A stretch of DNA of 64,000 nucleotides. Source: Endozoicomonas sp. SCSIO W0465 (lineage in GTDB: Bacteria > Pseudomonadota > Gammaproteobacteria > Pseudomonadales > Endozoicomonadaceae). Below, one piece after another: positions 1-8,457 of the stretch. The notes below the pieces were generated by a model. That model saw only the letters and a list, made by a program, of their open reading frames with translations. It was not told the origin of the DNA and made no database searches. The position numbers and the translations under genes were made by a program. Where the stretch lies: the NCBI RefSeq assembly GCF_023716865.1, contig NZ_CP092417.1, forward strand, positions 3,884,001 through 3,948,000, read 5' to 3'. The stretch's first letter is position 1, and each line of letters starts with the position of its first letter.

Positions 1-123
1 CTATTATGGTCGGAGTGGCCTACCCGGTTAAAGAGAACTCTGCTCAGCAAATGTGTTGATCGTGAGTGGGAGTGGCCCTACAGGTTGACCTTTGTCAGGG
101 ATTGATAAACGGGAGCCTCTGTC

Positions 124-720
124 GTGTATATTCTTCGGTTGAATACTGCCGGCCAGCCTGTTGAGTGGCTTACCTGGCAGGAAACAGTATGCCTCTACTC
201 AAGAGAATTGGTTCGCTGGAGTCTGGGAGACATTATTTACCGAATCCATGGCGGCTATAACCGATGGCTTGAAGATCGAACCATTATCGAACTTCCCAGT
301 ATTGTTGCCTGTGGTGGTAAACGCCTTTTCCCCTACCGAAACAACCCGGCCCTTACCAATTACTCACTGTTTGAAAGAGACAATTACCGGTGCATGTATT
401 GTGGCCACTTCTTCAAAAGAAAAGGATTGACCCGCGATCATATACTGCCAAAATCCAGGGGAGGCATGGATGACTGGATGAACGTTGTAGCTGCCTGCCG
501 ACGCTGTAATCAGTTTAAAGGTGACAAACTGCTGGAAAACACTGGAATGTCACTGATCGCCCTGCCCTATCGCCCCAATACTGCCGAGTACCTTGCACTG
601 GTAAACAGTCAGCGAATCCTGTCGGATCAGGCTGAATACCTCAAAACCCAGTTTTCCAAAAACTGTCGATGGCAAAGCCGTAACCACAATAAACCATCCG
701 GAATACTACAACCCCTTTAA
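124..720 (+). CDS. HNH endonuclease family protein
   Basis: A 198-residue protein starting at GTG 124. Residues about 80-135 form an HNH nuclease domain: a CMYCG zinc knuckle, then TRDHILPKSRGG carrying the DH of the motif, then NVVAACRRCNQFKGD with the second CxxC and the closing N. This is the common bacterial HNH (COG1403-like) layout. The N-terminal 70 residues are not recognised as a separate domain. Such stand-alone proteins are widespread in Gammaproteobacteria; DNA is the expected substrate but the cellular role is not established. It stands alone ahead of tusE with no neighbouring methylase or defence gene, so a restriction role is not supported. The 123 bases before it hold no gene I can support. 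Confidence 0.88.
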   Translation: MYILRLNTAGQPVEWLTWQETVCLYSRELVRWSLGDIIYRIHGGYNRWLEDRTIIELPSIVACGGKRLFPYRNNPALTNYSLFERDNYRCMYCGHFFKRKGLTRDHILPKSRGGMDDWMNVVAACRRCNQFKGDKLLENTGMSLIALPYRPNTAEYLALVNSQRILSDQAEYLKTQFSKNCRWQSRNHNKPSGILQPL

Positions 721-804
721 ATCTCAGGATATGCCAGATCCTGTCTATGAGCAGAGCTCCGGTGTAAAATCCCCGCCTGTTCATTTTTCGTATTGGAATC
801 AGCA

Positions 805-1116
805 ATGCCCCTGAATCTCGACAACGATGGCTATCTGGCCAACCTTGACCAATGGAATGCCGATGTTGCCACTGAACTGGCCGCTCTTGAGGGTATTGCG
901 CTCACTGACGCCCACTGGGAAGTCATTTATGCACTACGGGCGTTCTATCAACAATATGAACTGGCCCCAAATCAACGCCCTTTTGTTAAACACATTGCCA
1001 ATACGCTTGGGAAAGAGAAGGGTAACAGTCTCTATCTGATGCAGCTTTTTCCTGAAAGTCCAGCCAGAGTTGCCGCCCGTATTGCCGGGCTGCCACGCCC
1101 AACCAACTGCTTCTGA
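805..1116 (+). CDS. tusE: TusE/DsrC-family sulfur carrier protein
   Basis: A 103-residue DsrC-fold protein. The ATG at 805 (MPLNLDNDGYL) fits the family N-terminus better than the in-frame TTG at 793. The C-terminus ends GLPRPTNCF with the invariant penultimate cysteine that carries the persulfide. The second, upstream cysteine of true dissimilatory DsrC is absent, which points to TusE, the last carrier of the Tus relay handing sulfur to MnmA for 2-thiolation of wobble uridine in tRNA. The other tus genes are not in the window. Confidence 0.9.
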   Translation: MPLNLDNDGYLANLDQWNADVATELAALEGIALTDAHWEVIYALRAFYQQYELAPNQRPFVKHIANTLGKEKGNSLYLMQLFPESPARVAARIAGLPRPTNCF

Positions 1117-1187
1117 TCTCAATAAACCATCGGATTATTATTACTTATTGATCGTAGCAGCTTAACCTCATAAAGTGGCTGGCCTTC

Positions 1188-1239
1188 TCATGACCAGTAC
1201 ACATGGTCAGCACACATGACCAGTTCACATGGCCAGTAC
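1188..1239 (+). repeat. Four tandem 13-bp repeats upstream of a nucleoside kinase gene
   Basis: Four consecutive 13-bp units (1188, 1201, 1214, 1227) share the pattern CATGRYCAGYWC preceded by T or A; units 2-4 begin ACATG. They lie in the leader of the downstream kinase gene, 42 bases before its ATG. A regulatory role is possible but not shown. Confidence 0.75.
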
Positions 1240-1280
1240 AAAAGCGTCATGAGTTGTGTCATCAGCCACCGGGGTCGTTA

Positions 1281-1913
1281 ATGAAGCAAACCAATCACTT
1301 TGTCGCTGTAGAAGCCAACATTGCTGCAGGGAAATCAACCCTTCTTCCCAAACTTGCAGCAGAGCTCGGCTGGGATGCCATTCAGGAGCCAGTGAATGAC
1401 CCGGAATTTACACGGCTACTTCAGGATTTCACTGATCACCCTAATGATGCGGCTAAACGCATTCAGTTTCAGGAATACATTACCAATCGCAGAGCCAGTA
1501 TTGTTGAGCAGCTGCCGACTGACCGCAACTATCTGATTGAGCGTTCCCTCTACTCAGATTTGATTTTTACCCAGGCGAACTTTCTGGGTATGGCAACACC
1601 CGATGAGCGCTATATGCTGCATTACTGTGAAATCCAGCGCAGACTGAAAGATTATCCGGTCATCAGCACGGTCATTTATCTCAGAACCGCTCCGAAAATT
1701 GCCCACCGTCGTCTGATTGAAAGAGCAAGAAGTGCAGAAGATGGAACTCCTCTAACGTACCTCAGCGACATTCATAACTATCATGAGGCCATTCTGCCAC
1801 AGATCTGCCGCTCAATGGGCACACCACTGATCACCGTGGACTGGGATGATTTTGGCTGTGAAAAAAATCTGGCAAAACAACTGCTGAAAACAGTTCAACC
1901 GGTCAATCCATGA
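1281..1913 (+). CDS. Deoxynucleoside kinase (dNK/dGK family)
   Basis: A 210-residue P-loop kinase of the deoxyadenosine/deoxycytidine/deoxyguanosine kinase family, which phosphorylates deoxynucleosides to 5'-monophosphates in nucleotide salvage. Visible motifs: the Walker A variant EANIAAGKST near the N-terminus, the substrate-site IERSLYSD (ERS motif), and the arginine-rich lid around RRLIERARSAEDG followed by a YL..I..YHE segment. I chose ATG 1281, with GGGG upstream, because the longer reading from 1203 runs through the 13-bp tandem repeats. The substrate cannot be told from sequence. A NupC-type nucleoside transporter lies 10 kb away but is not linked. Confidence 0.85.
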   Translation: MKQTNHFVAVEANIAAGKSTLLPKLAAELGWDAIQEPVNDPEFTRLLQDFTDHPNDAAKRIQFQEYITNRRASIVEQLPTDRNYLIERSLYSDLIFTQANFLGMATPDERYMLHYCEIQRRLKDYPVISTVIYLRTAPKIAHRRLIERARSAEDGTPLTYLSDIHNYHEAILPQICRSMGTPLITVDWDDFGCEKNLAKQLLKTVQPVNP

Positions 1914-1917
1914 TGTG

Positions 1918-1957
1918 AAAACCGGGTCATTCCCATAAATTCTGCCTGGCCGGTTTT
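1918..1957 (+). terminator. Possible weak terminator after the kinase gene
   Basis: An 8-bp inverted repeat (AAAACCGG 1918-1925, CCGGTTTT 1950-1957) with a 24-base loop follows the kinase stop codon. The right arm ends in four T. The long loop makes this a weak call. Confidence 0.3.
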
Positions 1958-2036
1958 GATGTATCTGGTGAAATATTACTTGTGTGACTGACAATATATC
2001 CCCTGACTTATGTATTTCGGACAGCCTACCGGGAAA

Positions 2037-2060
2037 GCCGACAGGAATAAACCCGTCGGC
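2037..2060 (-). terminator. Possible terminator after cysS
   Basis: GCCGAC (2037-2042) and GTCGGC (2055-2060) form a 6-bp stem. Read on the minus strand it lies 14 bases beyond the cysS stop and is followed by TTTCCC. Short, so tentative. Confidence 0.4.
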
Positions 2061-2073
2061 ATAACCAGTCACC

Positions 2074-3456
2074 TTAGCGCTCAATCCGCCAGGTTGTACC
2101 TTCCCTGCTGTCCTGAAGAATGATTCCCCGGGCAGCAAGTTCATCACGGATACGGTCTGCTTCAGTGAAGTCACGGCTCTTTTTAGCATCGTTGCGTTGT
2201 TGAATCATGGTTTCAATCATGGCTTCATCGACATCCGCACCCGACTTCAGGAATGCTTCCGGATCTCGCTGCAGGATGCCAAGCATACCGCCCAGTTTTA
2301 CCAGCAGCGCAGCCAGTGGCAGGGCTGCCGATTCGTCCTGGCTGCGGACGATATTAAGGTGCCGTACCAATTCAAACAATACGGCAAGCCCTTCCGCAGT
2401 ATTGAAATCATCGTCCATCACCTTAAAGAAACGCTGCTCAAACTCATGATGTTCGGGTGCAGACACGCCTTCCAGACCAAGGCCTTGCAAGGCAGTGTAC
2501 AAACGTTCAAGACGAACACCCGCTTCTTTCAGGCTATCTTCAGAGTAATTGATCGGGCTACGGTAGTGACTGGAGATCATAAAGTAGCGAACCACTTCTT
2601 CGTCGTACTTATCCAGCACTTCACGGATGGTAAAGAAATTGCCAAGGCTCTTGGACATCTTCACATTATCAATACGGATCGCGCCGGAATGCATCCAGGT
2701 ATTGACAAACCTGGCATCGTTACAGGCTTCACTCTGGGCAATCTCATTCTCATGATGGGGGAATTTCAGGTCAGAACCGCCACCATGAATATCAAATGTA
2801 TCACCGAGACAACACTTACCCATTACGGAGCACTCAATATGCCAACCCGGACGCCCCTCGCCCCAGGGCGATGACCAACTCGGCTCCCCTGGCTTGGCGG
2901 CTTTCCATAGCACGAAGTCCAGCGGATCTTCTTTCTGCTCTTCGACCTCAATTCGGGCACCGGCTTCCAGCTCTGCAAGAATTTTACCGGAAAGCTTGCC
3001 GTAATCCGCAAACTTGTGAACCCGGTAATAGACATCCCCATTACCCGGTGCATAGGCAAATCCTTTTGCTATCAGCTGTTCAATCATGTCAACCATGCCG
3101 GGCACAAATTCGGTTGCCTTTGGCTCATGGTCCGGCGGCAGATTACCCAGCCGCTGAAAATCTTCCTGCATGGCCGCGATCATACGGCCGGTGAGGGCCA
3201 AAAAGTCTTCACCGTTTTCTGCCGCCCGACGAATAATCTTGTCATCCACATCGGTGATATTGCGAACATAGGTCAGGTCGTAACCACGGGCGCGCAGATA
3301 ACGGGCCACCACATCGAAAGCCGTCACAGTCCGCGCATGACCAATATGGCAGTAGTCGTAAACCGTCATACCACAGACATACATGCGCACGTGGTTTCCA
3401 TCCAGCGGGGTAAACGGCTCTTTCTTACGAGTCAGGCTGTTATAAATCTGCAGCAC
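2074..3456 (-). CDS. cysS: Cysteinyl-tRNA synthetase
   Basis: A 460-residue class I aminoacyl-tRNA synthetase that charges tRNA-Cys, close to the usual length of about 460. It starts at GTG 3456 (MLQIYNSLTRKKEPF), with AAGGA about 10 bases upstream; no better ATG gives the conserved N-terminus. The HIGH signature is HIGHARTVTAFD, KMSKS appears as KMSKSLGNFF, and the zinc-site region has GWHIECSVM and the HGGGSDLKFPHHENE stretch. It lies 44 bases downstream of glnS on the same strand, a pairing common in gammaproteobacteria, and probably shares its transcript. Confidence 0.97.
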   Translation of the reverse strand: MLQIYNSLTRKKEPFTPLDGNHVRMYVCGMTVYDYCHIGHARTVTAFDVVARYLRARGYDLTYVRNITDVDDKIIRRAAENGEDFLALTGRMIAAMQEDFQRLGNLPPDHEPKATEFVPGMVDMIEQLIAKGFAYAPGNGDVYYRVHKFADYGKLSGKILAELEAGARIEVEEQKEDPLDFVLWKAAKPGEPSWSSPWGEGRPGWHIECSVMGKCCLGDTFDIHGGGSDLKFPHHENEIAQSEACNDARFVNTWMHSGAIRIDNVKMSKSLGNFFTIREVLDKYDEEVVRYFMISSHYRSPINYSEDSLKEAGVRLERLYTALQGLGLEGVSAPEHHEFEQRFFKVMDDDFNTAEGLAVLFELVRHLNIVRSQDESAALPLAALLVKLGGMLGILQRDPEAFLKSGADVDEAMIETMIQQRNDAKKSRDFTEADRIRDELAARGIILQDSREGTTWRIER

Positions 3457-3500
3457 TTTATCGGTATCCTTTCTGACGGTTATTACCCATGAAAGCCCAT

Positions 3501-5174
3501 TCAGGCTTTATTGGCCCAGGTATCTTTCAAGCCGATGGTCAGGTTAAACACCGGATGCTCTGCTGAATGGTAACAACGGTCGGCCACAAAATAACCTTCC
3601 CGCTCAAACTGGAAGGATTGTTCCGGAGCCGCATTCACCAGTGATGGCTCGACCCATGCCTGTGTCACCTTCAGGGAGTCGGGATTGACATGACTCAGGA
3701 AGTCCTCTTCACCACGATCCGGCGCCGGGTGACTGAACAGACGATCATAGATTCTCAACTCAGCCGGTTTACCATGGGTTGCCGAAACCCAGTGTATAAC
3801 ACCCCGTGGACGAATGCCTTCGGGTGGTTCTTCACCAACAGTGCCCGGCACATAAGCAGCATGAACTTCAACAATATTACCGTTGTCATCCCGAATCACG
3901 TCTTCCGCCTTGATCACATAAGCACTTCGCAGGCGCACATAGTCACCAATCACCAGGCGCTTGAATTTCTTGCGGGAGAGCGTGGTGTCCTCGGTAAAAT
4001 CTTCCTGATCAATATAGATTTCCCGGGTAAATGGCAGGGTTCTCTGCCCCAGTTCCGGACGGTTCGGATGAGCCGCTGCCACCATTTCCTGCACCTCGCC
4101 CGCCGGCAGGTTCCGGATCACCAGTTTAAGTGGAGAGAGCACCGCCATGGCACGGGCTGCATTGGTATTCAGGTCATCACGAATGGCATGCTCCAGCATC
4201 GACACATCAGCGGTACCGTCGGAACGGCTGACCCCCACCATCTCGGAAAAACGACGAATAGCATTCGGCGTATAACCACGGCGTCGCATACCGGAGATGG
4301 TTGGCATCCGCGGATCATCCCAACCGTTAACCACACCTTCATCCACCAGTTTCTTCAACTTGCGCTTGGAAGTGACGGTGTAGTTCAGGTTGGTACGGGC
4401 AAACTCATACTGACGGGGTCTGGCCGGAACGGGCAGGTTATCCAGGAACCACTCATACAAAGGACGGTGATCCTGAAACTCCAGAGTGCAGATAGAGTGA
4501 GTAATATACTCAATGGCGTCTTCCTGACCATGGGCAAAGTCATAGCTTGGATAGATACACCACTTGTCGCCGGTCTGATGGTGAGGCACCTTGCGAATTC
4601 GATAGAGAACCGGGTCCCGCATATTCATATTGGGGCTTTGCATATCGATTTTAGCCCGCAGGGAAGCCTTGCCTTCCTGGTATTCACCGGCCCGCATTTT
4701 CTCAAATTCAGCCAGGTTTTCGTCGACAGACTGGTTTCTGTCAGGACTCTCAACACCGGGCTTATTGAAATCACCCCGGTTAATGCGCATGGATTCAGCG
4801 TCCTGATGATCAACGTAGGCCTTGCCTGCACGGATCAGGTGCAGAGCCCAGTCATAAAACTGGTCAAAATAGCTGGATGCATAGCGAACCTCGCCGGACC
4901 ACTGGAAGCCCAGCCAGCGAATATCTTCCTGAATGGCATCAACATAGACCTGCTCTTCTTTCTCCGGATTGGTATCGTCAAAACGGAGGTTACATTCTCC
5001 CTGGTACTTTTCTGCCAGGCCAAAGTTCAGACAAATAGAAGTGGCATGGCCTACATGGAGAAAACCGTTCGGCTCAGGAGGAAAACGGGTGTGAATACGA
5101 CTGACCCGGCCTTCTGCCAGGTCTTTTTCAATAATCTGTTCCAGAAAGTTTCTGGCTTTGTCGGTAGCAGTCAT
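3501..5174 (-). CDS. glnS: Glutaminyl-tRNA synthetase
   Basis: A 557-residue class I synthetase (E. coli GlnS is 554) that charges tRNA-Gln directly with glutamine. HIGH signature region: PPEPNGFLHVGHATS. The KMSKS equivalent is TVTSKRKLKKL. The anticodon-binding beta-barrel domains fill the C-terminal third (PRGVIHWVSA region). I prefer ATG 5174; a GTG two codons upstream (5180) is an alternative. The family is typical of Proteobacteria and of eukaryotic origin. Confidence 0.97.
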   Translation of the reverse strand: MTATDKARNFLEQIIEKDLAEGRVSRIHTRFPPEPNGFLHVGHATSICLNFGLAEKYQGECNLRFDDTNPEKEEQVYVDAIQEDIRWLGFQWSGEVRYASSYFDQFYDWALHLIRAGKAYVDHQDAESMRINRGDFNKPGVESPDRNQSVDENLAEFEKMRAGEYQEGKASLRAKIDMQSPNMNMRDPVLYRIRKVPHHQTGDKWCIYPSYDFAHGQEDAIEYITHSICTLEFQDHRPLYEWFLDNLPVPARPRQYEFARTNLNYTVTSKRKLKKLVDEGVVNGWDDPRMPTISGMRRRGYTPNAIRRFSEMVGVSRSDGTADVSMLEHAIRDDLNTNAARAMAVLSPLKLVIRNLPAGEVQEMVAAAHPNRPELGQRTLPFTREIYIDQEDFTEDTTLSRKKFKRLVIGDYVRLRSAYVIKAEDVIRDDNGNIVEVHAAYVPGTVGEEPPEGIRPRGVIHWVSATHGKPAELRIYDRLFSHPAPDRGEEDFLSHVNPDSLKVTQAWVEPSLVNAAPEQSFQFEREGYFVADRCYHSAEHPVFNLTIGLKDTWANKA

Positions 5175-5475
5175 TGTCACTGATGCATCTATGAAGGGTT
5201 ACTGGCGAATATGGGTTATCCACCTACGCCATGATCGGCTGAGACTACCATATCTGCAAATTCTGGAAAATAACTCATTTCCTGCTGACGAAATTGACAG
5301 GACAGGCCTTCGGGGTTCATGAACAGCTTTACCAGGCAACCTTCAACCGTGTTGATTATCTGATACGGTTTAACGAATAGGTTTTACACTGGCAGGAGAA
5401 ACACCTAAAATCCGTGGCTTTCCTGACCCTTTCCGGGTCTGTGAACGTTATTTAACAAAAGTGGTGACCCACATG
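5175..5475. other. Intergenic region between divergent glnS and ppiB
   Basis: About 300 bases separating two divergently read operons, so promoters for both are expected here. I see no ORF, RNA gene or convincing -35/-10 pair. Confidence 0.5.
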
Positions 5476-6003
5476 ATGGTTGTATTACACACTAACTTTG
5501 GTGATATCAAACTGGACCTTGATGCTGAAAAAGCACCAAAAACCGTTGCCAACTTCCTGGAGTATGTAAAAAGCGGCCATTTTGATTGCACCATTTTCCA
5601 TCGCGTTATTGATGGTTTTATGATTCAGGGTGGTGGTTTCGAGCCAGGCATGGTGCAAAAGTCAACGAAGATGCCTATTGAAAATGAAGCCGACAATGGC
5701 CTAAAGAACGAAACCGGTTCCATTGCCATGGCCAGAACCATGGACCCGCACTCGGCGTCAGCCCAATTCTTTATCAATGTCAAAGACAACCACTTCCTTA
5801 ACCACAGCGCAAAAACCACTGATGGCTGGGGTTACTGTGTATTTGGTAAGGTGGTTGAAGGCATGGATATCGTTAATCAGATCAAAGGGGTTAAAACCAC
5901 TTTCCGTGCTGGCCATCAGGATGTTCCGGTAGACGATGTGATGATTGAGTCCGCTGAAATCCTGGCATCAGCTGAGGCTCCTGAGACGGCGGAAACTGCC
6001 TGA
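5476..6003 (+). CDS. ppiB: Cytoplasmic peptidyl-prolyl cis-trans isomerase, cyclophilin type
   Basis: A 175-residue cyclophilin without a signal peptide, matching PpiB (E. coli 164 residues), which isomerises X-Pro bonds during folding. The core motifs are intact: FHRVIDGFMIQGGGF with the catalytic arginine, then SAQFFINVKDNHFLN and FGKVVEGMDIV. It starts MVVLHTNFGDI at 5476; ATG 5473 is equally possible and GTG 5461 less so. A GGTG lies just upstream. It overlaps lpxH (TGATG), as in other gammaproteobacteria, so the two are likely translationally coupled. The Ala/Glu-rich C-terminus is slightly longer than usual. Confidence 0.95.
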   Translation: MVVLHTNFGDIKLDLDAEKAPKTVANFLEYVKSGHFDCTIFHRVIDGFMIQGGGFEPGMVQKSTKMPIENEADNGLKNETGSIAMARTMDPHSASAQFFINVKDNHFLNHSAKTTDGWGYCVFGKVVEGMDIVNQIKGVKTTFRAGHQDVPVDDVMIESAEILASAEAPETAETA

Positions 6004-6734
6004 TGAAGGCTCTGTTTATTTCAGACCTTCACCTCACTCCGGAAAGCCCGGCAGTTGCCCGGGCTTTCTGCCATTATCTGGCCGATCGGGCCCCTCAGGC
6101 TGATGCACTCTATATTTTGGGTGACTTCTTTGAGTACTGGGTTGGGGACGATGCCATGGATGACTTCCAGTACGATATTGCCAGGCAACTCAGGCACTAC
6201 ACAAACAGTGGCAAGACCCTGTACCTGATGCCCGGCAACCGGGATTTCGCTATCGGGAAAGCCTTCCTGCGTTCAACCGGTGCACAATGGCTGAAAGATC
6301 CGACCCTGATAACGATTAATAACCAAAAAATCCTGCTGATGCACGGTGACCTACTGTGTACTGATGACAAGCAGTATCAGTACTACCGGAAAATTATCCG
6401 CAACCCCCTGGTGATGGCTCTGTTGCGTATGACACCTTTGTCGTACCGCAAAAATCTGGGCCGTAAAATTCGGCAAAACAGCAAAGCAGCGAAAATCGGA
6501 AAAGCACCGGACATCATGGATGTTACCCTATCCGAAGTTGTTGATGCGATGGAGAGATTCCAGGTAGATACCCTGATCCACGGCCATACCCACCGCCCGG
6601 ACATCCATGACGTTGCCCTGAAAAACAGGGTCGGCAAGCGCTATGTACTGGGGGACTGGACCAATCAGGGCTGGGAGATTGAGCTGGACAGCAATGGCAT
6701 AACGCTGGATGCCTTCCCGATTAAACATCCATGA
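6003..6734 (+). CDS. lpxH: UDP-2,3-diacylglucosamine hydrolase
   Basis: A 243-residue calcineurin-like metallophosphoesterase that cleaves UDP-2,3-diacylglucosamine to lipid X in lipid A synthesis at the inner membrane. The five metal-binding blocks are present: ISDLHL, LGDFFEYWVGDD, PGNRDF, LMHGDLLCTDD and HGHTHRP. The start codon overlaps the ppiB stop. Length matches E. coli LpxH (240). Confidence 0.96.
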   Translation: MKALFISDLHLTPESPAVARAFCHYLADRAPQADALYILGDFFEYWVGDDAMDDFQYDIARQLRHYTNSGKTLYLMPGNRDFAIGKAFLRSTGAQWLKDPTLITINNQKILLMHGDLLCTDDKQYQYYRKIIRNPLVMALLRMTPLSYRKNLGRKIRQNSKAAKIGKAPDIMDVTLSEVVDAMERFQVDTLIHGHTHRPDIHDVALKNRVGKRYVLGDWTNQGWEIELDSNGITLDAFPIKHP

Positions 6735-6924
6735 TCCGTGAGAAAAATATAACTGCCCCTCCCCCCGGAAACCGCTATAAGATCCTGAAGAGCCAACAGA
6801 GGCAAAAACACATAAACAAACGACCAATCATAATTTTTTCAAAAATTGAACTTATTATCTCCTGATATTGTCTGTATATAGTGCCAATAAAAATAAACTG
6901 AACAATAACGAAGGAGATTCATTT

Positions 6925-7410
6925 ATGATTAGCAGTGCCACCACAGGTAATTCTGTAACATCCCAACCAATCGATAGACAAGAGCCCACCCCCTCAACCT
7001 CAGTCACTTCCAAGGTCACTGTCAAGGCTGGTAAATATGCTCTGTATGGCGCTTGCGCGCTGGGTTCTGGATTGGTCAGTGTCTTATGCAGTAGTGCGAT
7101 TCAGTCTCACTTTGACCAACCTGCCAAAGATTTTGTTTACCATCATTGCCTTAAAAATCTAACTTCCGATGAAAGTGTCCAATATAACAATACGCTTAAC
7201 GATTATTCCCGTTTGTCCTTTTTTGCCAGTGCAGTGGTAACTGGATCAATCATGCTTGTTACCCATCACCTTTTTAGCGCGGGTAAACAACTACTTTCTT
7301 GCAGTAAGTCCCCTCAACCTAATGCCTCTGATACCACAATCCGGCCTGAGAGCCAGTCTGCAGCACAACATAACCAAATGGAAATGAATGAGCTCTCAAC
7401 TCTGGTCTAA
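6925..7410 (+). CDS. Unrecognised small membrane protein with two glycine-rich TM segments
   Basis: A 161-residue protein with a strong ribosome site (AAGGAG, 8 bases before ATG 6925), so the start is well supported; the frame is open further upstream to 6868. The N-terminal 40 residues are Ser/Thr/Pro-rich and polar. Two hydrophobic segments follow: KYALYGACALGSGLVSV (about residues 38-58) and FFASAVVTGSIMLVTHH (about 102-125). The C-terminal 30 residues are polar. I recognise no family. Its layout, a polar low-complexity N-terminus and then two Gly/Ala/Ser-rich TM segments, resembles the N-terminal half of the protein at 25846-26952. Its last 15 bases overlap the 3' end of convergent miaE. 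Confidence 0.7.
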   Translation: MISSATTGNSVTSQPIDRQEPTPSTSVTSKVTVKAGKYALYGACALGSGLVSVLCSSAIQSHFDQPAKDFVYHHCLKNLTSDESVQYNNTLNDYSRLSFFASAVVTGSIMLVTHHLFSAGKQLLSCSKSPQPNASDTTIRPESQSAAQHNQMEMNELSTLV

Positions 7411-8109
7411 CGAAAAATCAGGCACACCACTGTGAAAACGTAAAACCTGGTCGGGTGACTCAATGGCATTTTGTTCAATCTCGCCAAATACTGTCACCCG
7501 ATCAGCGACAGATGCCCCATTAATCGCTTCTGCCAGTGCCAAATAGTCCTGAAAATGTCGACTTTCAGAACGCAACAGTGACTGGTAGAACGTTTTCAGT
7601 TCATCGTCCAGCCAGGGAGCGAGTGCAGTAAAGCGCTCACAGGAGCGGGCTTCAATAAAAGCGCCCATAATCAGGGTATCCACCAGCCTGTATGGCTCAA
7701 ACGTTCTGATGGCAGTACTTAACCGGCCCGCATAGCGACCGGCTCCCAGGTGATCATAGGGAATATTCCTGCGTGCCATAATGGCAAGCACCTGCTCGAA
7801 GTGCCGCAGCTCCTCGCGGGCCAGTCTGGACATTTTGTTTAACAGACTTAACTGATCTTCTGTTTTAAGTTGCAGCCCAACTTTCTCTTCATCGAAGGCA
7901 TCATCAGAGTGACTGCCGGCGCGATTGCGACCATACGTTCCAGAACGGTATCGACTCATGATTGCCATCGCTGATTGAGCTGCCTTAAGTTCATTATTAG
8001 CATGATCAACCAGAATTACAGCCAGATTTTCCGGTTTGCACGCTTCATCAATCCATGCCTCAGGCGTTGGACAGGGTAAGAATTCAAGAATGTAAGAAAT
8101 ATCGGTCAT
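7396..8109 (-). CDS. miaE: tRNA-(ms2io6A37) hydroxylase MiaE
   Basis: A 237-residue non-haem diiron monooxygenase of ferritin-like fold that hydroxylates the isopentenyl group of ms2i6A37 in tRNA. The four-helix bundle carries the expected iron ligands: DHANNELKAAQSAM, REELRHFEQVL, GAFIEARSCERF and SESRHFQDYL. Length and N-terminus (ILEFLPCPTPEAWID) fit the family. An 8-bp inverted repeat sits immediately upstream of its ATG. Confidence 0.93.
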   Translation of the reverse strand: MTDISYILEFLPCPTPEAWIDEACKPENLAVILVDHANNELKAAQSAMAIMSRYRSGTYGRNRAGSHSDDAFDEEKVGLQLKTEDQLSLLNKMSRLAREELRHFEQVLAIMARRNIPYDHLGAGRYAGRLSTAIRTFEPYRLVDTLIMGAFIEARSCERFTALAPWLDDELKTFYQSLLRSESRHFQDYLALAEAINGASVADRVTVFGEIEQNAIESPDQVLRFHSGVPDFSLDQS

Positions 8110-8111
8110 AA

Positions 8112-8133
8112 CTGGCTCACCTGACTGAGCCAG
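8112..8133 (-). promoter_or_regulatory. Perfect 8-bp inverted repeat at the miaE translation start
   Basis: CTGGCTCA (8112-8119) and TGAGCCAG (8126-8133) flank a 6-base loop two bases upstream of the miaE ATG (minus strand). In the mRNA the hairpin would enclose the AGGTGA that is the best ribosome-site candidate. It could be an operator or a translation-control hairpin. Confidence 0.35.
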
Positions 8134-8457
8134 TATGGTAACACGATCAACTTACCGGTAGGAAAGCATTGGAGTGAGGTATCATCATCCTTCTTTTTCT
8201 GATGAAGCAGGGGATCGGGCAGGCTCATAAACAACGCTGAAGCAACAAACGTCAGATGCATCAGTACCTACCACCTCACCGGTTCATAAGGGGATATGCC
8301 CCGAATTCATAAACACCTTAAGCAGGTGAAATGAGCAGAGGTTTTGCTGCACAAAATTATGAGCAAAATGATAAAAAGCCATGTTGGATAAGAAGAGAGA
8401 TATTGACTAATTTGAACAGGCACGATCATCACCTTTACCCTCATTCGAGATGGCACT
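8134..8457. other. Intergenic region upstream of the aspartic protease gene
   Basis: About 320 bases between divergent miaE and the pepsin-like gene. I see no supported ORF or RNA gene. Promoters for both genes should lie here but I could not place them. Confidence 0.5.

Noticed and set aside
1..123. Possible 3' end of a gene entering from the left
   Set aside because: No frame gives a convincing protein end in this short stretch.
3690..5183. 497-codon plus-strand open frame opposite glnS
   Set aside because: Antisense shadow of a clear, full-length glnS.
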